The notes below the pieces were generated by a model. It did no database searches and had not been told where the DNA came from. It saw only the letters and a program-made list of their open reading frames with translations. A DNA stretch of 64,000 nt from assembly GCF_014202425.1 (NCBI RefSeq), contig NZ_JACHGT010000001.1:413160-477159 (forward strand). Reading direction: 5' to 3'. The stretch is from Phytomonospora endophytica. Its GTDB lineage: Bacteria; Actinomycetota; Actinomycetes; Mycobacteriales; Micromonosporaceae. Both the position numbers and the translations under genes were made by a program. Below are positions 35,719 to 44,030 of this stretch, one piece after another. Within the stretch, counting starts at the first letter, position 1. Every line of letters begins with the position of its first letter.

Positions 35719-36858
35719 TTAGTCCAGGTCGAGACGGTAACCGCGTTTGATGACGGTGCGCGCGCAGGTGCGCAGGCCGAGTCCGTCGCGCAGGCGGGTC
35801 ACGGCCATCTCGACGGCGTGGCCGTCGGCGCCGCGCGGCAGGTGCCGCAGCAGCTCGGCCCGGGACAGGACGCGGCCCTTGGCCGCGCAGAGCGCGCGCA
35901 GCACCGCCATGGGCGCGGGCGGCAGGGGGCGGGCGGCGCCGTCGACGAAGACGATGTGGCCGCGCAACTCCAGTCGGTGGCCGCTGGCCAGCCGGACCCG
36001 CCACGCCCGCCGGGGGAGCAGCGCGGCGACGGTACGGACGAGGGCGCCCAGGCGTGAGCGTTCCGGTCGCGCGACGGGGACGTCGAGTCGTTCCAGCGGC
36101 GCGGCCGTCACCGGTCCGACGGCGGCGGCGAGCACCGCGCCGCCGCGCAGCGAGTCGAGCATCTCCTCGGCCTGGTCGCCGGCGATGCGCAGGAGGGCGT
36201 TGACGGCGGGGGCGCTGGTGAAGGTGACGGCGTCGACGCGGCGGGCGCAGATCGCGTCGACGAGTCGCTGCACGGGCGCGAGGTCGGCCGGGACGGTCCA
36301 GCGGTAGACGGGTACCGGGATGGCGACGGCGCCTTCGGCGCGGATCGCCGAGAGGTAGTCGTCGCTGGGATCGCCGTGGAGCTGGACGGCGACGCGCCGC
36401 CCGGCGACGCCTTCGGCCCGCAGCCGTGCGAGGACGTCGCGCCCGTCGCCGCTCGGCGCCCACCACGACTCGGTGAGGCCCGCGGCCCGTATCGCGCCGA
36501 GGGCCTTGGGGCCGCGCGAGAGGATGCGACCGCCCGTGAGGACCGAGCGGAGCCGCGAGCCGAAGCCCCAGCCGTCGGCGGCGTCCATCCACCCCTGGAA
36601 CCCGATCCCGGTGGTCACGACGGTGACGTGCGGGGGATCGCGCAGCAGCTCGATCGTGGCGGCCCGCAGCGCGTGGTCGTCGGCGAGGGGGACGATCCGC
36701 AAGGTCGGGGCGACGATCGTGCGGGCGCCCCGCCGCTCCAGCAGGGCGGCGAGCTCGCCGCCGCGACGTTGCGCGGTGACGGCGACGGTGTACCCGGTGA
36801 GCACCCCGGGCTCGGTCCAGTGTGGAGGGGACGCGGCAGGACGAGTCGGGATTGTCAT
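35719..36858 (-). CDS. HemD-like protein with C-terminal winged-helix DNA-binding domain
   Basis: 379 residues. Residues about 20-265 resemble uroporphyrinogen-III synthase (GYTVAVTAQRRGGELAALLE, VTFTSAPAVNAL, AAVGPVTAAPLE); residues 285-379 are an OmpR/PhoB-type winged helix (LPPAPMAVLRALCAAKGRVLS and VEMAVTRLRDGLG..RTVIKRGYRL). This fusion occurs in actinobacteria near nitrate/nitrite genes, for example Rv0260c, and is regarded as a regulator rather than a haem enzyme. No nir or nar genes are visible here; an MFS transporter is divergent. ATG 36858 is the only good start after the divergent promoter. Confidence 0.87.
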   Translation of the reverse strand: MTIPTRPAASPPHWTEPGVLTGYTVAVTAQRRGGELAALLERRGARTIVAPTLRIVPLADDHALRAATIELLRDPPHVTVVTTGIGFQGWMDAADGWGFGSRLRSVLTGGRILSRGPKALGAIRAAGLTESWWAPSGDGRDVLARLRAEGVAGRRVAVQLHGDPSDDYLSAIRAEGAVAIPVPVYRWTVPADLAPVQRLVDAICARRVDAVTFTSAPAVNALLRIAGDQAEEMLDSLRGGAVLAAAVGPVTAAPLERLDVPVARPERSRLGALVRTVAALLPRRAWRVRLASGHRLELRGHIVFVDGAARPLPPAPMAVLRALCAAKGRVLSRAELLRHLPRGADGHAVEMAVTRLRDGLGLRTCARTVIKRGYRLDLD

Positions 36859-37013
36859 GGGTCGAGCGTGTTGGGTGAGGGTTTCGTGGATTTGGCGACG
36901 ATGTTTCGGGAGTGCTAAACGCGACACGGGGGAGACGTGAGGGGCGCCTTCGGCGACAGGCGCGCACCGGCCGATCCCCGCCGAGACGCCCACCACATCC
37001 GACATCGAAGCGG

Positions 37014-37044
37014 TTGACTTCAACCACCCTTGAAGTTGCACCCT
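37014..37044 (+). promoter_or_regulatory. MerR-type promoter with dyad in a long spacer
   Basis: -35 TTGACT (37014-37019 by my count), a 19-bp spacer and -10 CACCCT (37039-37044), six nt before the MFS start. The dyad ACTTCAA-N6-TTGAAGT (37017-37036) lies across the spacer. An over-long spacer with a central dyad is the hallmark of MerR-activated promoters. No merR gene is visible nearby. Confidence 0.5.
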
Positions 37045-37050
37045 TGTGTC

Positions 37051-38562
37051 ATGACCGTGATCGCCGACGACGCGCCGCCACCCGCCGTTCCCGCACCACC
37101 CGCCACCACGGGCGAGAGCGCGACGAGGGCCACGCTCACGGCCGTGGCGCCGAACCGGGAAGGCCAGGGCGAGAACACATCCCCGGAGGCCCCTGGCAAG
37201 CCCTCGTCGCCCCCCTCCCTGTTCTCCCGCCCCTTCCGCGCCCTCTCCATCGGCTCGATCGCCCTCGCCGCCCTCATCGCCTTCGAGGCCCTCGCGGTCT
37301 CCACGGCCATGCCCACCGTCGCCAAGGCCCTCGACGGCCTCAGCCTCTACGCCGTCGCCTTCGGCGGAACCCTCGCCGCGGGCGTCGTCAGCATGGTCGT
37401 CTCCGGCCTGTGGAACGACCGGGTCGGCCCGGTGCGTCCCTTGTGGACGGGCGTCGCCCTCTTCGTCGCCGGTCTCGTCCTCGCCGGCACGGCCACGTCC
37501 ATGTGGACCCTCATCGGCGGCCGCGTCGTCCAGGGCCTGGGCGCCGGGCTCCTGAGCGTCTCGCTCTACGTCGTGGTCGGCAAGGCCTACCCGAAGGACC
37601 TCCAGCCACGGATCTTCGCCGCCTTCGCCGCCGCGTGGGTCGTGCCCTCGATCGTCGGACCGGCGCTCACGGGCGTCATCGTCGAAAGGCTCGACTGGCG
37701 CTGGGTCTTCCTCGCCGTCCCGATGCTCGCGATCCCCGCCGCGCTCCTGGTCCGCCCGGCGCTGCGGGGCATGACGACACCCCTCGCCCAACGCGAAGGC
37801 GGCTGGTCGCGCGCCTCGACCGGAAAAGTCGCCTGGGCCGTCGCGGCGGCCTCCGGCGCACTGCTCTTCCAGTACGGCGGCCAGCAGACGGGCGTGTTCG
37901 CCATCGTCGTCCTCCTCGTCGCCTTCGGAGTCCTCGCGCTCGCCGTCCCCCGCCTGCTGCCCAAGGGCTCCTTCACCTTCAAGCGCGGCCTGCCCTCGAC
38001 GATCATGCTGCGCGGCCTGGCCGGCGCCGCCTTCGCCGCCGCCGACGTCTTCATCCCGCTCATGCTGTCCCGCGAGCGCGGCCTCTCCCCGGCCATGGCG
38101 GGCCTGGCGCTCACCATCGGCGCCCTGTTCTGGTCCCTCGGCTCCTGGACCCAGAGCCGCCCGAAACCGCCCGTCGGCCGAGCCGGACTCGTCCGCGCCG
38201 GCATGGCCGGGATCCTCCTCGGCGTGGGCGTCGTCAGCCTCGCGCTGATCCCCGCGGTCCCGGTCGCCCTGGCGATGGCAGGCTGGTCGCTCGCCGGGTT
38301 CGGCATGGGCCTGGTCTACCCGACCCTCTCCGTCCTGACCCTCGCCGCCTCCGCACCGGGCGAGGCCGGACGCAACTCTGCGAGCCTCCAGCTCGCCGAC
38401 TCCCTCGCCTCGGCGGCGGTGCTCGCGGTGGTCGGCGCCATCTTCGCGGCCCTCGTCACCCGGCCCGGCCCGCTGGCCTTCGTCGCCGTGTACGCGATCT
38501 CGGCGCTCTTCGCCGCCGTCGGCCTGATCTTCGCCGGGCGCGTCACGGCCGAAGAGGAGTGA
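37051..38562 (+). CDS. MFS transporter
   Basis: 503 residues. After about 50 disordered, Pro/Ala-rich residues come some 12-14 hydrophobic segments. MPTVAKALDGLSLYAVAFGG and GRVVQGLGAGLLSVSLYVVV resemble drug:proton antiporter motifs C and B of the DHA2 group. ATG 37051 fits the promoter geometry; an upstream TTG at 37030 lies in the operator. Divergent from the HemD-like regulator gene, but the promoter dyad looks MerR-type, so it is unclear which regulator acts. The substrate is unknown. Confidence 0.87.
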   Translation: MTVIADDAPPPAVPAPPATTGESATRATLTAVAPNREGQGENTSPEAPGKPSSPPSLFSRPFRALSIGSIALAALIAFEALAVSTAMPTVAKALDGLSLYAVAFGGTLAAGVVSMVVSGLWNDRVGPVRPLWTGVALFVAGLVLAGTATSMWTLIGGRVVQGLGAGLLSVSLYVVVGKAYPKDLQPRIFAAFAAAWVVPSIVGPALTGVIVERLDWRWVFLAVPMLAIPAALLVRPALRGMTTPLAQREGGWSRASTGKVAWAVAAASGALLFQYGGQQTGVFAIVVLLVAFGVLALAVPRLLPKGSFTFKRGLPSTIMLRGLAGAAFAAADVFIPLMLSRERGLSPAMAGLALTIGALFWSLGSWTQSRPKPPVGRAGLVRAGMAGILLGVGVVSLALIPAVPVALAMAGWSLAGFGMGLVYPTLSVLTLAASAPGEAGRNSASLQLADSLASAAVLAVVGAIFAALVTRPGPLAFVAVYAISALFAAVGLIFAGRVTAEEE

Positions 38563-38602
38563 CCGCACGGGCCGCGCGCCACCCCGGCACGCGGCCCTCC
38601 AC

Positions 38603-39043
38603 TCACATCAGCTGCCGGTACGCGGGCATCGGCAGCCCCTGCGCCGCGCACGCGCCGTCCAGCGCGGCCAGGTCGTCGGCGTAGTCGTGCCCACGCCCGT
38701 AGCCATAGATCCGGTACTGCTTCAAGACGGCCTCGTCGCGGAAGGCCGCGAAGCGATCGTCGTTCTCCACGAGCCCCGCCGTCGCCCGGATCGAGGGCGT
38801 CCTCGACAGGGAGGCGTTGTACCCGATCGCGTTCATCCAGAGGACCGGGAGGGCACCGTCGGGGTCTTCGAGCCAGTGCTCCAGACCCGTGCACGCCGAC
38901 GCCCCACGCGGATCGGCCGCCTGGAAGCGGTCGAAGGGAGTCGGCTGATACGTCGCCACCCACACGACGTAACCGAGGATGGTGATGACCGCCATGACGA
39001 GCACAGTCCTGCGGTTCTGCGTCTTCTTCCTGAGGGTCTCCAT
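38603..39043 (-). CDS. Hypothetical membrane-anchored protein
   Basis: 146 residues, not recognised. A short basic N-terminus (METLRKKTQNRR) is followed by one hydrophobic anchor (TVLVMAVITILGYVVWVATY, about 13-32) and a soluble domain of about 110 residues with two Cys, rich in Asp, Ala and Tyr. ATG 39043 lies 7 nt downstream of TACCGT read on the minus strand, a leaderless arrangement. It is downstream of nrdB's terminator, so it is independent of it. Confidence 0.65.
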   Translation of the reverse strand: METLRKKTQNRRTVLVMAVITILGYVVWVATYQPTPFDRFQAADPRGASACTGLEHWLEDPDGALPVLWMNAIGYNASLSRTPSIRATAGLVENDDRFAAFRDEAVLKQYRIYGYGRGHDYADDLAALDGACAAQGLPMPAYRQLM

Positions 39044-39136
39044 GGATTTCACGGTATGCCCGCAGGCCACAGTGGACGAAGCCCGCGAGCGTGGACTGTC
39101 GGGACCTCTACACCGTTCTTGACGCGATATTGACGC

Positions 39137-39168
39137 GGCGGTCCGCGCGAGCCCTCGCGCGGACCGCC
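39137..39168 (-). terminator. Terminator after nrdB
   Basis: GGCGGTCCGCGCGAG (39137-39151) pairs perfectly with 39154-39168 around CC. It begins six bases after the nrdB stop. Confidence 0.82.
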
Positions 39169-39174
39169 GGAACG

Positions 39175-40206
39175 CTAGAAGTCCTCGTCGAGACTGACCT
39201 GTCCCGAGACGGCGACCTGGTAGGCCGAGACCCGCCGCTCGAAGAAGTTCGTCAGCTCCTGCACGTCCTGCAGCGCCATGAAGTCGAACGGGTTCGCCGA
39301 CCCGAAACGCGCGGGCATGCCCAGCCGCGCCAGACGCTGGTCGGCGACGTACTCCAGGTACCGGCGCATGTCACCGGTGTTCATGCCCGACAGGCCCTCG
39401 CCGCACACGTCCTCGGCGAAGTTCGCCTCGCAGTCCACCGCCTCCTCCAGCATCCGCGTCACCTCGGCGGTCAGCGCGTCGTCGAAGAGCTCGGGCTCTT
39501 CCCGGCGGACCGTCTCGATGACGCTGAAGGCGAAGTTCATGTGCATCGACTCGTCGCGGAAGACCCAGTTCGTGCCCGTGGCCAGCCCGTCGAGCAGGCC
39601 GCGCGAACGCAGCCAGTACACGTAGGCGAAGGCCCCGTAGAAGAAGAGCCCCTCGATGCACGCGGCGAAGCAGATCAGGTTCAGCAGGAACGAACGCCGG
39701 TCGGCGGCCGTGTCCAGCCGATCGAGACCGTCGATCGAGTCGATCCAGCGGAAACAGAAGTCGCCCTTCTCCTTGATCGACGGGATGTGCTCGATCGCGG
39801 CGAAGGCCTCGGCCCGGTCCTCGTGGTCGGGGAGATAGGTGTCGAGCAACGTCAGATAGAACTGGACGTGCACGGCCTCCTCGAACAGCTGACGCGACAG
39901 GTAGAGCCGTGCCTCGGGCGCGTTGACGTGCTTGTACAGGTTCAGCACCAGGTTGTTGGCCACGATCGTGTCACCCGTGGCGAAGAACGCGACCAGCCGC
40001 TTCACCAGGTGGAACTCGCCGGGCGTGAGCTTGGCCAGGTCGGAAACGTCGGCGGCGAGGTCGACCTCCTCGACGGTCCACGTGTTGCGGATCGCGGCCC
40101 GGTACTGCTCGTAGAAGTCCGGGTAGCGCATGGGCCGCAGGGTCAGATCCATGCCCGGGTCGAGCAGCGTCTGCCCGTTGCGCTGGCTGGGGACGGTCAC
40201 TGGCAT
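39175..40206 (-). CDS. nrdB: Class I ribonucleotide reductase small subunit
   Basis: 343-residue R2 subunit, which houses the dinuclear metal site and, in standard class Ia, the tyrosyl radical. Candidate metal ligands are D79 (ATGDTIV), E110 and H113 (FEEAVH), E185 (CIEGLFF), E219 and H222 (RDESMH). Y117 is four residues after H113, the position of the radical tyrosine in E. coli NrdB, so this is not an obvious tyrosine-less class Ic protein. It lies 34 nt after nrdA in one operon behind the B12 riboswitch. Confidence 0.95.
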   Translation of the reverse strand: MPVTVPSQRNGQTLLDPGMDLTLRPMRYPDFYEQYRAAIRNTWTVEEVDLAADVSDLAKLTPGEFHLVKRLVAFFATGDTIVANNLVLNLYKHVNAPEARLYLSRQLFEEAVHVQFYLTLLDTYLPDHEDRAEAFAAIEHIPSIKEKGDFCFRWIDSIDGLDRLDTAADRRSFLLNLICFAACIEGLFFYGAFAYVYWLRSRGLLDGLATGTNWVFRDESMHMNFAFSVIETVRREEPELFDDALTAEVTRMLEEAVDCEANFAEDVCGEGLSGMNTGDMRRYLEYVADQRLARLGMPARFGSANPFDFMALQDVQELTNFFERRVSAYQVAVSGQVSLDEDF

Positions 40207-40240
40207 TCCTCGCAGGTGTCTTCGATGGAAGGGGAACGGG

Positions 40241-42601
40241 TCACTGGCAGGCCTCGCAGACCTCGGGGTTCTCCAGCGAACAGGCGACGGCCTCGTCCGG
40301 CGTGAACCGCGACGGCTCCACGAGGGACACCGGCGCGGCCGCCGCGACCGTCGTCTGCTGGATCCGCGTCGCCGGACGCGAACGCAGGTAGTAGGTCGTC
40401 TTCAGGCCCTGACGCCAGGCGTAGGCGTACATCGACGACAGTTTCCCGATCGTCGGCGCGGCCATGAACAGGTTGAGCGACTGGCTCTGGTCGATGAACG
40501 GCGTCCGGGCCGCCGCCAGCTCGATCAGCGCCTTCTGCGGCAGCTCCCAGGCCGTGCGGTACAGCGACTTGAGTTCCTCGGGCAGCCAGCCGAAGTCCTG
40601 CACCGAGCCCTCCGAGCTCAGCAGGGCGCCCCGGGTTGCCTCGTCCCAGCGGCCCAGCCGCTTGAGGTCGGCGATCAGGTACGGGTTGACCTGCAGGAAC
40701 TCGCCCGACAGGGTCTCACGCTTGAAAACGTTCGACACGACGGGCTCGATGCACTCCGCCGAACCCGCGATGGCCGCGATCGTCGCCGTCGGCGCGATGG
40801 CGATGAGCAGCGAGTTGCGCAGACCGGTCCGCGCGACCGTCTTTCGCAGCGCGTCCCAGCGGGCCGGTTGGGTCACCGCGGCCCGCGGGAAGTGGTCGAC
40901 GTGGAGCACCCCGTCGGCGGCCCGTGTGTCGGCGTACGACGGGTGCCGGCCCAGTTCCTCGGCGAGCGCCGCCGAGGTCTCGTAGGCCGTCAGCGCGATC
41001 TCCTCGGCGATCCGCGTCGACAGCTCCTTCGCCTCCGGCGAGTCGAAGGGCAGCCGCAACTTGAAGAACACGTCCGCCAGGCCCATCACGCCCAGGCCCA
41101 CCGGCCGCCACTTCCGGTTGCTCCCGCCGGCCGCGTCCGTCGGGTAGTAGCTGCGGTCGATCGTCCGGTCGAGGAACTTCACCGCCGTGCGGACCGTCCG
41201 CGACAGGGCCGCGAAGTCCACCTCGCCGTCGGCGACGTGCTCCGACAGGTTCACCGAACCGAGGTTGCACACCGCGGTCGTCTCGTCGTCGGTGACCTCA
41301 AGGATCTCCGTGCACAGGTTCGACAGGTGCACCACGTTGCCTTCGCGGGCGGTCTGGTTGCAGGCGCGGTTGGCGGCGTCCTTGAAGGTCATCCAGCCGT
41401 TGCCGGTCTGCGCGAGGGTCCGCATCATCCGCGCGTAGAGCGTCCGTGCCGGGACCGACCGTTTCGCCAGGCCCGCGGCCTCGGCGGCGGCGTAGGCGGC
41501 GTCGAAGCGCTCGCCCCACAGGTCGGTCAGGTCGGGCACGTCCTTCGGGTCGAACAGCGACCACTCGGCGTCGGCCTCGACCCGGCGCATGAACTCGTCG
41601 GGGACCCACACGGCGAGGTTGAGGTTGTGCGTGCGCTGGGCCTCGTCGCCGGTGTTGTCGCGCAGTTCCAGGAACTCGTCGATGTCGGCGTGCCACGGCT
41701 CCAGGTAGACGCAGGCCGCGCCCTTGCGACGGCCGCCCTGGTTCACCGCGGCGACCGACGCGTCGAGGGTCCGCAGCCACGGCACGATCCCGTTGGAGCG
41801 GCCGTTGGTGCCCTTGATCAGCGAACCGCGCGAACGCACTCGGGTCCAGGAAACGCCGATGCCCCCGGCGAACTTCGAAAGGCGGGCGATGTCGGTGTAG
41901 CGGCCGTAGATCGCGTCGAGCTCGTCGCGCGGGGAGTCAAGGAGGAAACAGGACGACAACTGGGGATGGGCGGTGCCGGAGTTGAACAAGGTGGGGGAGC
42001 TGGGCAGGTAGGCCAATCGGCTGGTCAGGCCGTAGAGCTCGGCCGCCTCGTCCACACCGGACGACAGGCCCGCCGCGACCCGCAGCAGGAACCACTGCGG
42101 TGTCTCGATCACCTTGCGGGTGGTGGGATGGCGCAGGAGATAACGGTCATAGACGGTCCGGAGCCCAAAGTAGCCGAAGCGGTCGTCGGCCTCGTCGGCC
42201 TCGTCGCCAACGAGCGAGTCGAAGGCGGCCGCGTTCGCGCCCGCGAGTGCGGCGAGCGCGTCGTTGTGCAGTCCGAGTCGGTGCCCCTGCGCCACCGACT
42301 CGCTGAAGGTCCGCAGTCCTCCTGCCAGGACCTCGTCGCGGATGAGGCGGGCCAGCAGGCGTGCGGCGAGCCGGGAGTACTGCGGGTCGGCTCCGATGAG
42401 GGCGGCCGACGCGCGGACGGCCAGTTCGAGGTCCTCGACCGCGGTCGCGCCGGGTGCCCGGCCGCTCTCGACGGCACGGACGACGCGTGCCGGATCGGTG
42501 TCGGGCAGGCCCTCGGCGGCGAGCCTGATGTGGGTGTGGAGGGCCGGTGCCGCTTCCGCGGTCTCCGGATCCCCGGTGGTGCGCACAGTGGTGATTGCCA
42601 T
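40241..42601 (-). CDS. nrdA: Class Ia ribonucleotide reductase large subunit
   Basis: 786 residues. Reduces ribonucleoside diphosphates to deoxy forms. Active-site residues are intact: C218 (LSSCFLLD) and C445 (AVCNLGSVNL) form the reducible pair, and N428-x-C430-x-E432 (NLCTE) holds the thiyl-radical cysteine. The C-terminal CEACQ is the redox-shuttle pair. The N-terminal 90 residues show only a weak ATP-cone-like region, so activity-site control by dATP may be reduced. RBS GAGGAGG precedes ATG 42601 after a 250-nt leader holding a cobalamin riboswitch and NrdR-type boxes. Confidence 0.97.
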   Translation of the reverse strand: MAITTVRTTGDPETAEAAPALHTHIRLAAEGLPDTDPARVVRAVESGRAPGATAVEDLELAVRASAALIGADPQYSRLAARLLARLIRDEVLAGGLRTFSESVAQGHRLGLHNDALAALAGANAAAFDSLVGDEADEADDRFGYFGLRTVYDRYLLRHPTTRKVIETPQWFLLRVAAGLSSGVDEAAELYGLTSRLAYLPSSPTLFNSGTAHPQLSSCFLLDSPRDELDAIYGRYTDIARLSKFAGGIGVSWTRVRSRGSLIKGTNGRSNGIVPWLRTLDASVAAVNQGGRRKGAACVYLEPWHADIDEFLELRDNTGDEAQRTHNLNLAVWVPDEFMRRVEADAEWSLFDPKDVPDLTDLWGERFDAAYAAAEAAGLAKRSVPARTLYARMMRTLAQTGNGWMTFKDAANRACNQTAREGNVVHLSNLCTEILEVTDDETTAVCNLGSVNLSEHVADGEVDFAALSRTVRTAVKFLDRTIDRSYYPTDAAGGSNRKWRPVGLGVMGLADVFFKLRLPFDSPEAKELSTRIAEEIALTAYETSAALAEELGRHPSYADTRAADGVLHVDHFPRAAVTQPARWDALRKTVARTGLRNSLLIAIAPTATIAAIAGSAECIEPVVSNVFKRETLSGEFLQVNPYLIADLKRLGRWDEATRGALLSSEGSVQDFGWLPEELKSLYRTAWELPQKALIELAAARTPFIDQSQSLNLFMAAPTIGKLSSMYAYAWRQGLKTTYYLRSRPATRIQQTTVAAAAPVSLVEPSRFTPDEAVACSLENPEVCEACQ

Positions 42602-42713
42602 GACGAGACGGCCTCCTCGCGTACGTCGATCCGATCGCCGCTCGGTGACGTGGACGGAGGCGGACGCCTGGGCGGGGCGTGCGCTGCGGTCCTGTCCACG
42701 AGACCGGTGAGCG

Positions 42714-42734
42714 GTGCGCGCCGGTGGCGCGCAC
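42714..42734 (-). terminator. Hairpin of the riboswitch expression platform
   Basis: GTGCGCGCC-ACC-GGCGCGCAC on the minus strand, a 9-bp GC-only stem that begins a few bases after the aptamer's last conserved box. An adjacent strand (42705-42715) is complementary over 11 bases to 42765-42775 inside the aptamer, giving a competing fold. Confidence 0.6.
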
Positions 42735-42735
42735 G

Positions 42736-42850
42736 CCTACGGCAGGTGTCCGGACTCGCGGCGAACCGCTCACCGTTGCGGGACAGTCCCGGAGTCGCAC
42801 CGGGTTCCCTGTTGCCTCACGGGAAGCAAGTGGCCTCCTGTGAACCGTTG
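42736..42850 (-). ncRNA. Cobalamin riboswitch upstream of nrdAB
   Basis: Read on the minus strand the conserved boxes occur in order: AGGAGGCCACTTGC, AGGGAACCCGGTGCGACTCC, GGGACTGTCCCGCAACGGTGA, and CGAGTCCGGACACCTGCC (GACACCTGCC at 42741-42750 is the B12 box). Spacing fits the class. In Streptomyces coelicolor the same element represses nrdABS when B12 is present, because a B12-dependent class II enzyme takes over; that logic is inferred here. Ends are approximate. Confidence 0.9.
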
Positions 42851-42860
42851 GCTGGATCAG

Positions 42861-42906
42861 ACTACATGTTGGGGTTGCGAGAAATTGGGACCCCAAGATG
42901 TTCGGG
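42861..42906. promoter_or_regulatory. Two NrdR-type boxes in the nrdAB promoter
   Basis: On the minus strand, ACCCCAACATGTAGT (42861-42875) and CCGAACATCTTGGGG (42891-42905) resemble the NrdR box core CAACATCTAGT. Their centres are 32 bp apart, three helical turns, as in known tandem NrdR sites. TAGTCT within the first box could be the -10 element. NrdR represses RNR genes according to its bound nucleotide. Confidence 0.6.
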
Positions 42907-43000
42907 CGTGGCGGCGATGAGGTAGAGCGAGGGCGTGTCGCGGAGGGCGCGGTCGCGCGCCATGCGGCGACGTCACCACGTCTCGCGCGGGGGCTTCGTG

Positions 43001-43022
43001 CCCGGGCCTTTCAGGCCCCGGG
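43001..43022 (-). terminator. Hairpin at the end of the ferritin-like gene
   Basis: GGGCCT/AGGCCC with a TTC loop, extended by imperfect CCC/GGG pairing; it overlaps the stop codon of the ferritin-like gene. Confidence 0.45.
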
Positions 43023-43448
43023 AAACGCCGTCGTGCCCGCGACCTCGCCGAGCCACCGGCGCCACAGCGCCGCCCGGGAGGCGGCGTTGCTCAACCCGTC
43101 GAGGGCGCGGCGGCGGTCGTCGCCGGTGGTCGTGGTGATCACGGTCCGCCACGTCACGGCGGTCGCGTCCTCCAGCGCGACGAGAGCGGCGATCGCCGCG
43201 CCCTCGTCGTCCATGGGGGCCATGGTGTAGGCGGCCTCGGGCGGCGGAGGGATCAGCCCGATCCCGGCCATGTACGCGGTCAGCTCGTCGCGAAGATCAC
43301 GATGCGAGTACTCGGCGTCGCCCGCCAGGGAGCGGGCGCCGTCGTCGGAGATCTCCGCCCCCGCCACGCCGTAGGCGTAGATGAGGGCGTACTCGGCGGC
43401 CAGACCGGCGGCGAGGCCGTCGGCGGGCGCGGCGGTGGGTTCAGCCAT
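43011..43448 (-). CDS. Ferritin-like domain-containing protein (DUF4439)
   Basis: 145 residues, all-helical by composition. LAAEYALIYAYGVAGAEI, SHRDLRDELTAYM and ALVALEDATAVTWRTVITTT fit the DUF4439 ferritin-like fold found upstream of rimP in actinobacteria. There is no signal peptide. Its ATG overlaps the end of the upstream lipoprotein gene by 8 nt, so it is translationally coupled. Whether metal is bound is unknown; the Glu/His pattern is weak. Confidence 0.82.
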   Translation of the reverse strand: MAEPTAAPADGLAAGLAAEYALIYAYGVAGAEISDDGARSLAGDAEYSHRDLRDELTAYMAGIGLIPPPPEAAYTMAPMDDEGAAIAALVALEDATAVTWRTVITTTTGDDRRRALDGLSNAASRAALWRRWLGEVAGTTAFPGA

Positions 43449-43899
43449 GGAGCAGCTCCCGGTGTGCGGCACGGCTGGCCGCGATGGATGCGAGCAGGCG
43501 TGCGGCCTGCGGTTCCTCCGAGGCCACGCACTGGTCGACGGCCTCCTTGTGGGCCTCCGACTCGGCTTTGCGCAACTCCTTGACGGAGGGCTCGGCGTCG
43601 AAGGCGGCCGCGGTGATGAGCGAGGCGCCCGCGCCGATCCGCAGCGCCAGCGCCGAGGCGTGCGCCTCGTGGTCGGCGCGCAGGGCCGTCAGCAGCGCCT
43701 GCCGGTCTCCGTCGACGGTGGGAAGGACGGCGTCGTAGCGGGCGATCATGGTGCGGGACGTGCGAAGGGCGCCGTCGAGGAAGTGTTCGACGACGTGGAC
43801 GTCGGGGGAGCAGGCGACCGACACGGCCGAGAACAAGGCGAGTCCGCCGAGGAGGACGGCACGCCGGGAGGCGCCGCGGCGTCGCGGGGAAACAGGCAC
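43441..43899 (-). CDS. Ferritin-like lipoprotein
   Basis: 152 residues from GTG 43899. The N-terminus has a twin-arginine region (RRRGASRRAVLLGG), a hydrophobic stretch and a lipobox SVAC, so it is probably a Tat-exported lipoprotein. The mature part is helical (LTALRADHEAHASALALRIG, RLLASIAASRAAHRELLHG) and similar in style to the downstream DUF4439 protein, making a membrane/cytoplasm pair in one operon. Function is unknown. The gap to the divergent rimP promoter is about 70 bp. Confidence 0.78.
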   Translation of the reverse strand: MPVSPRRRGASRRAVLLGGLALFSAVSVACSPDVHVVEHFLDGALRTSRTMIARYDAVLPTVDGDRQALLTALRADHEAHASALALRIGAGASLITAAAFDAEPSVKELRKAESEAHKEAVDQCVASEEPQAARLLASIAASRAAHRELLHG

Positions 43900-43967
43900 C
43901 CGACCAGTTTTCCAGACGCCGGGCCGATCTCGCGGCACCGTGACGTGGGTGACGAGCCGGGGCAAGT

Positions 43968-43973
43968 TAGGCT
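43968..43973 (+). promoter_or_regulatory. Likely -10 of the rimP-nusA-ylxR-infB operon
   Basis: TAGGCT, 57 nt before the rimP start, at the expected place for the major promoter of this operon. The -35 is not clear. Confidence 0.45.
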
Positions 43974-44030
43974 GCTTCAACGATGACGTACCCGCCGAAC
44001 AGCGGGCTTCGAACGGGCTGGAGGTGTGGC

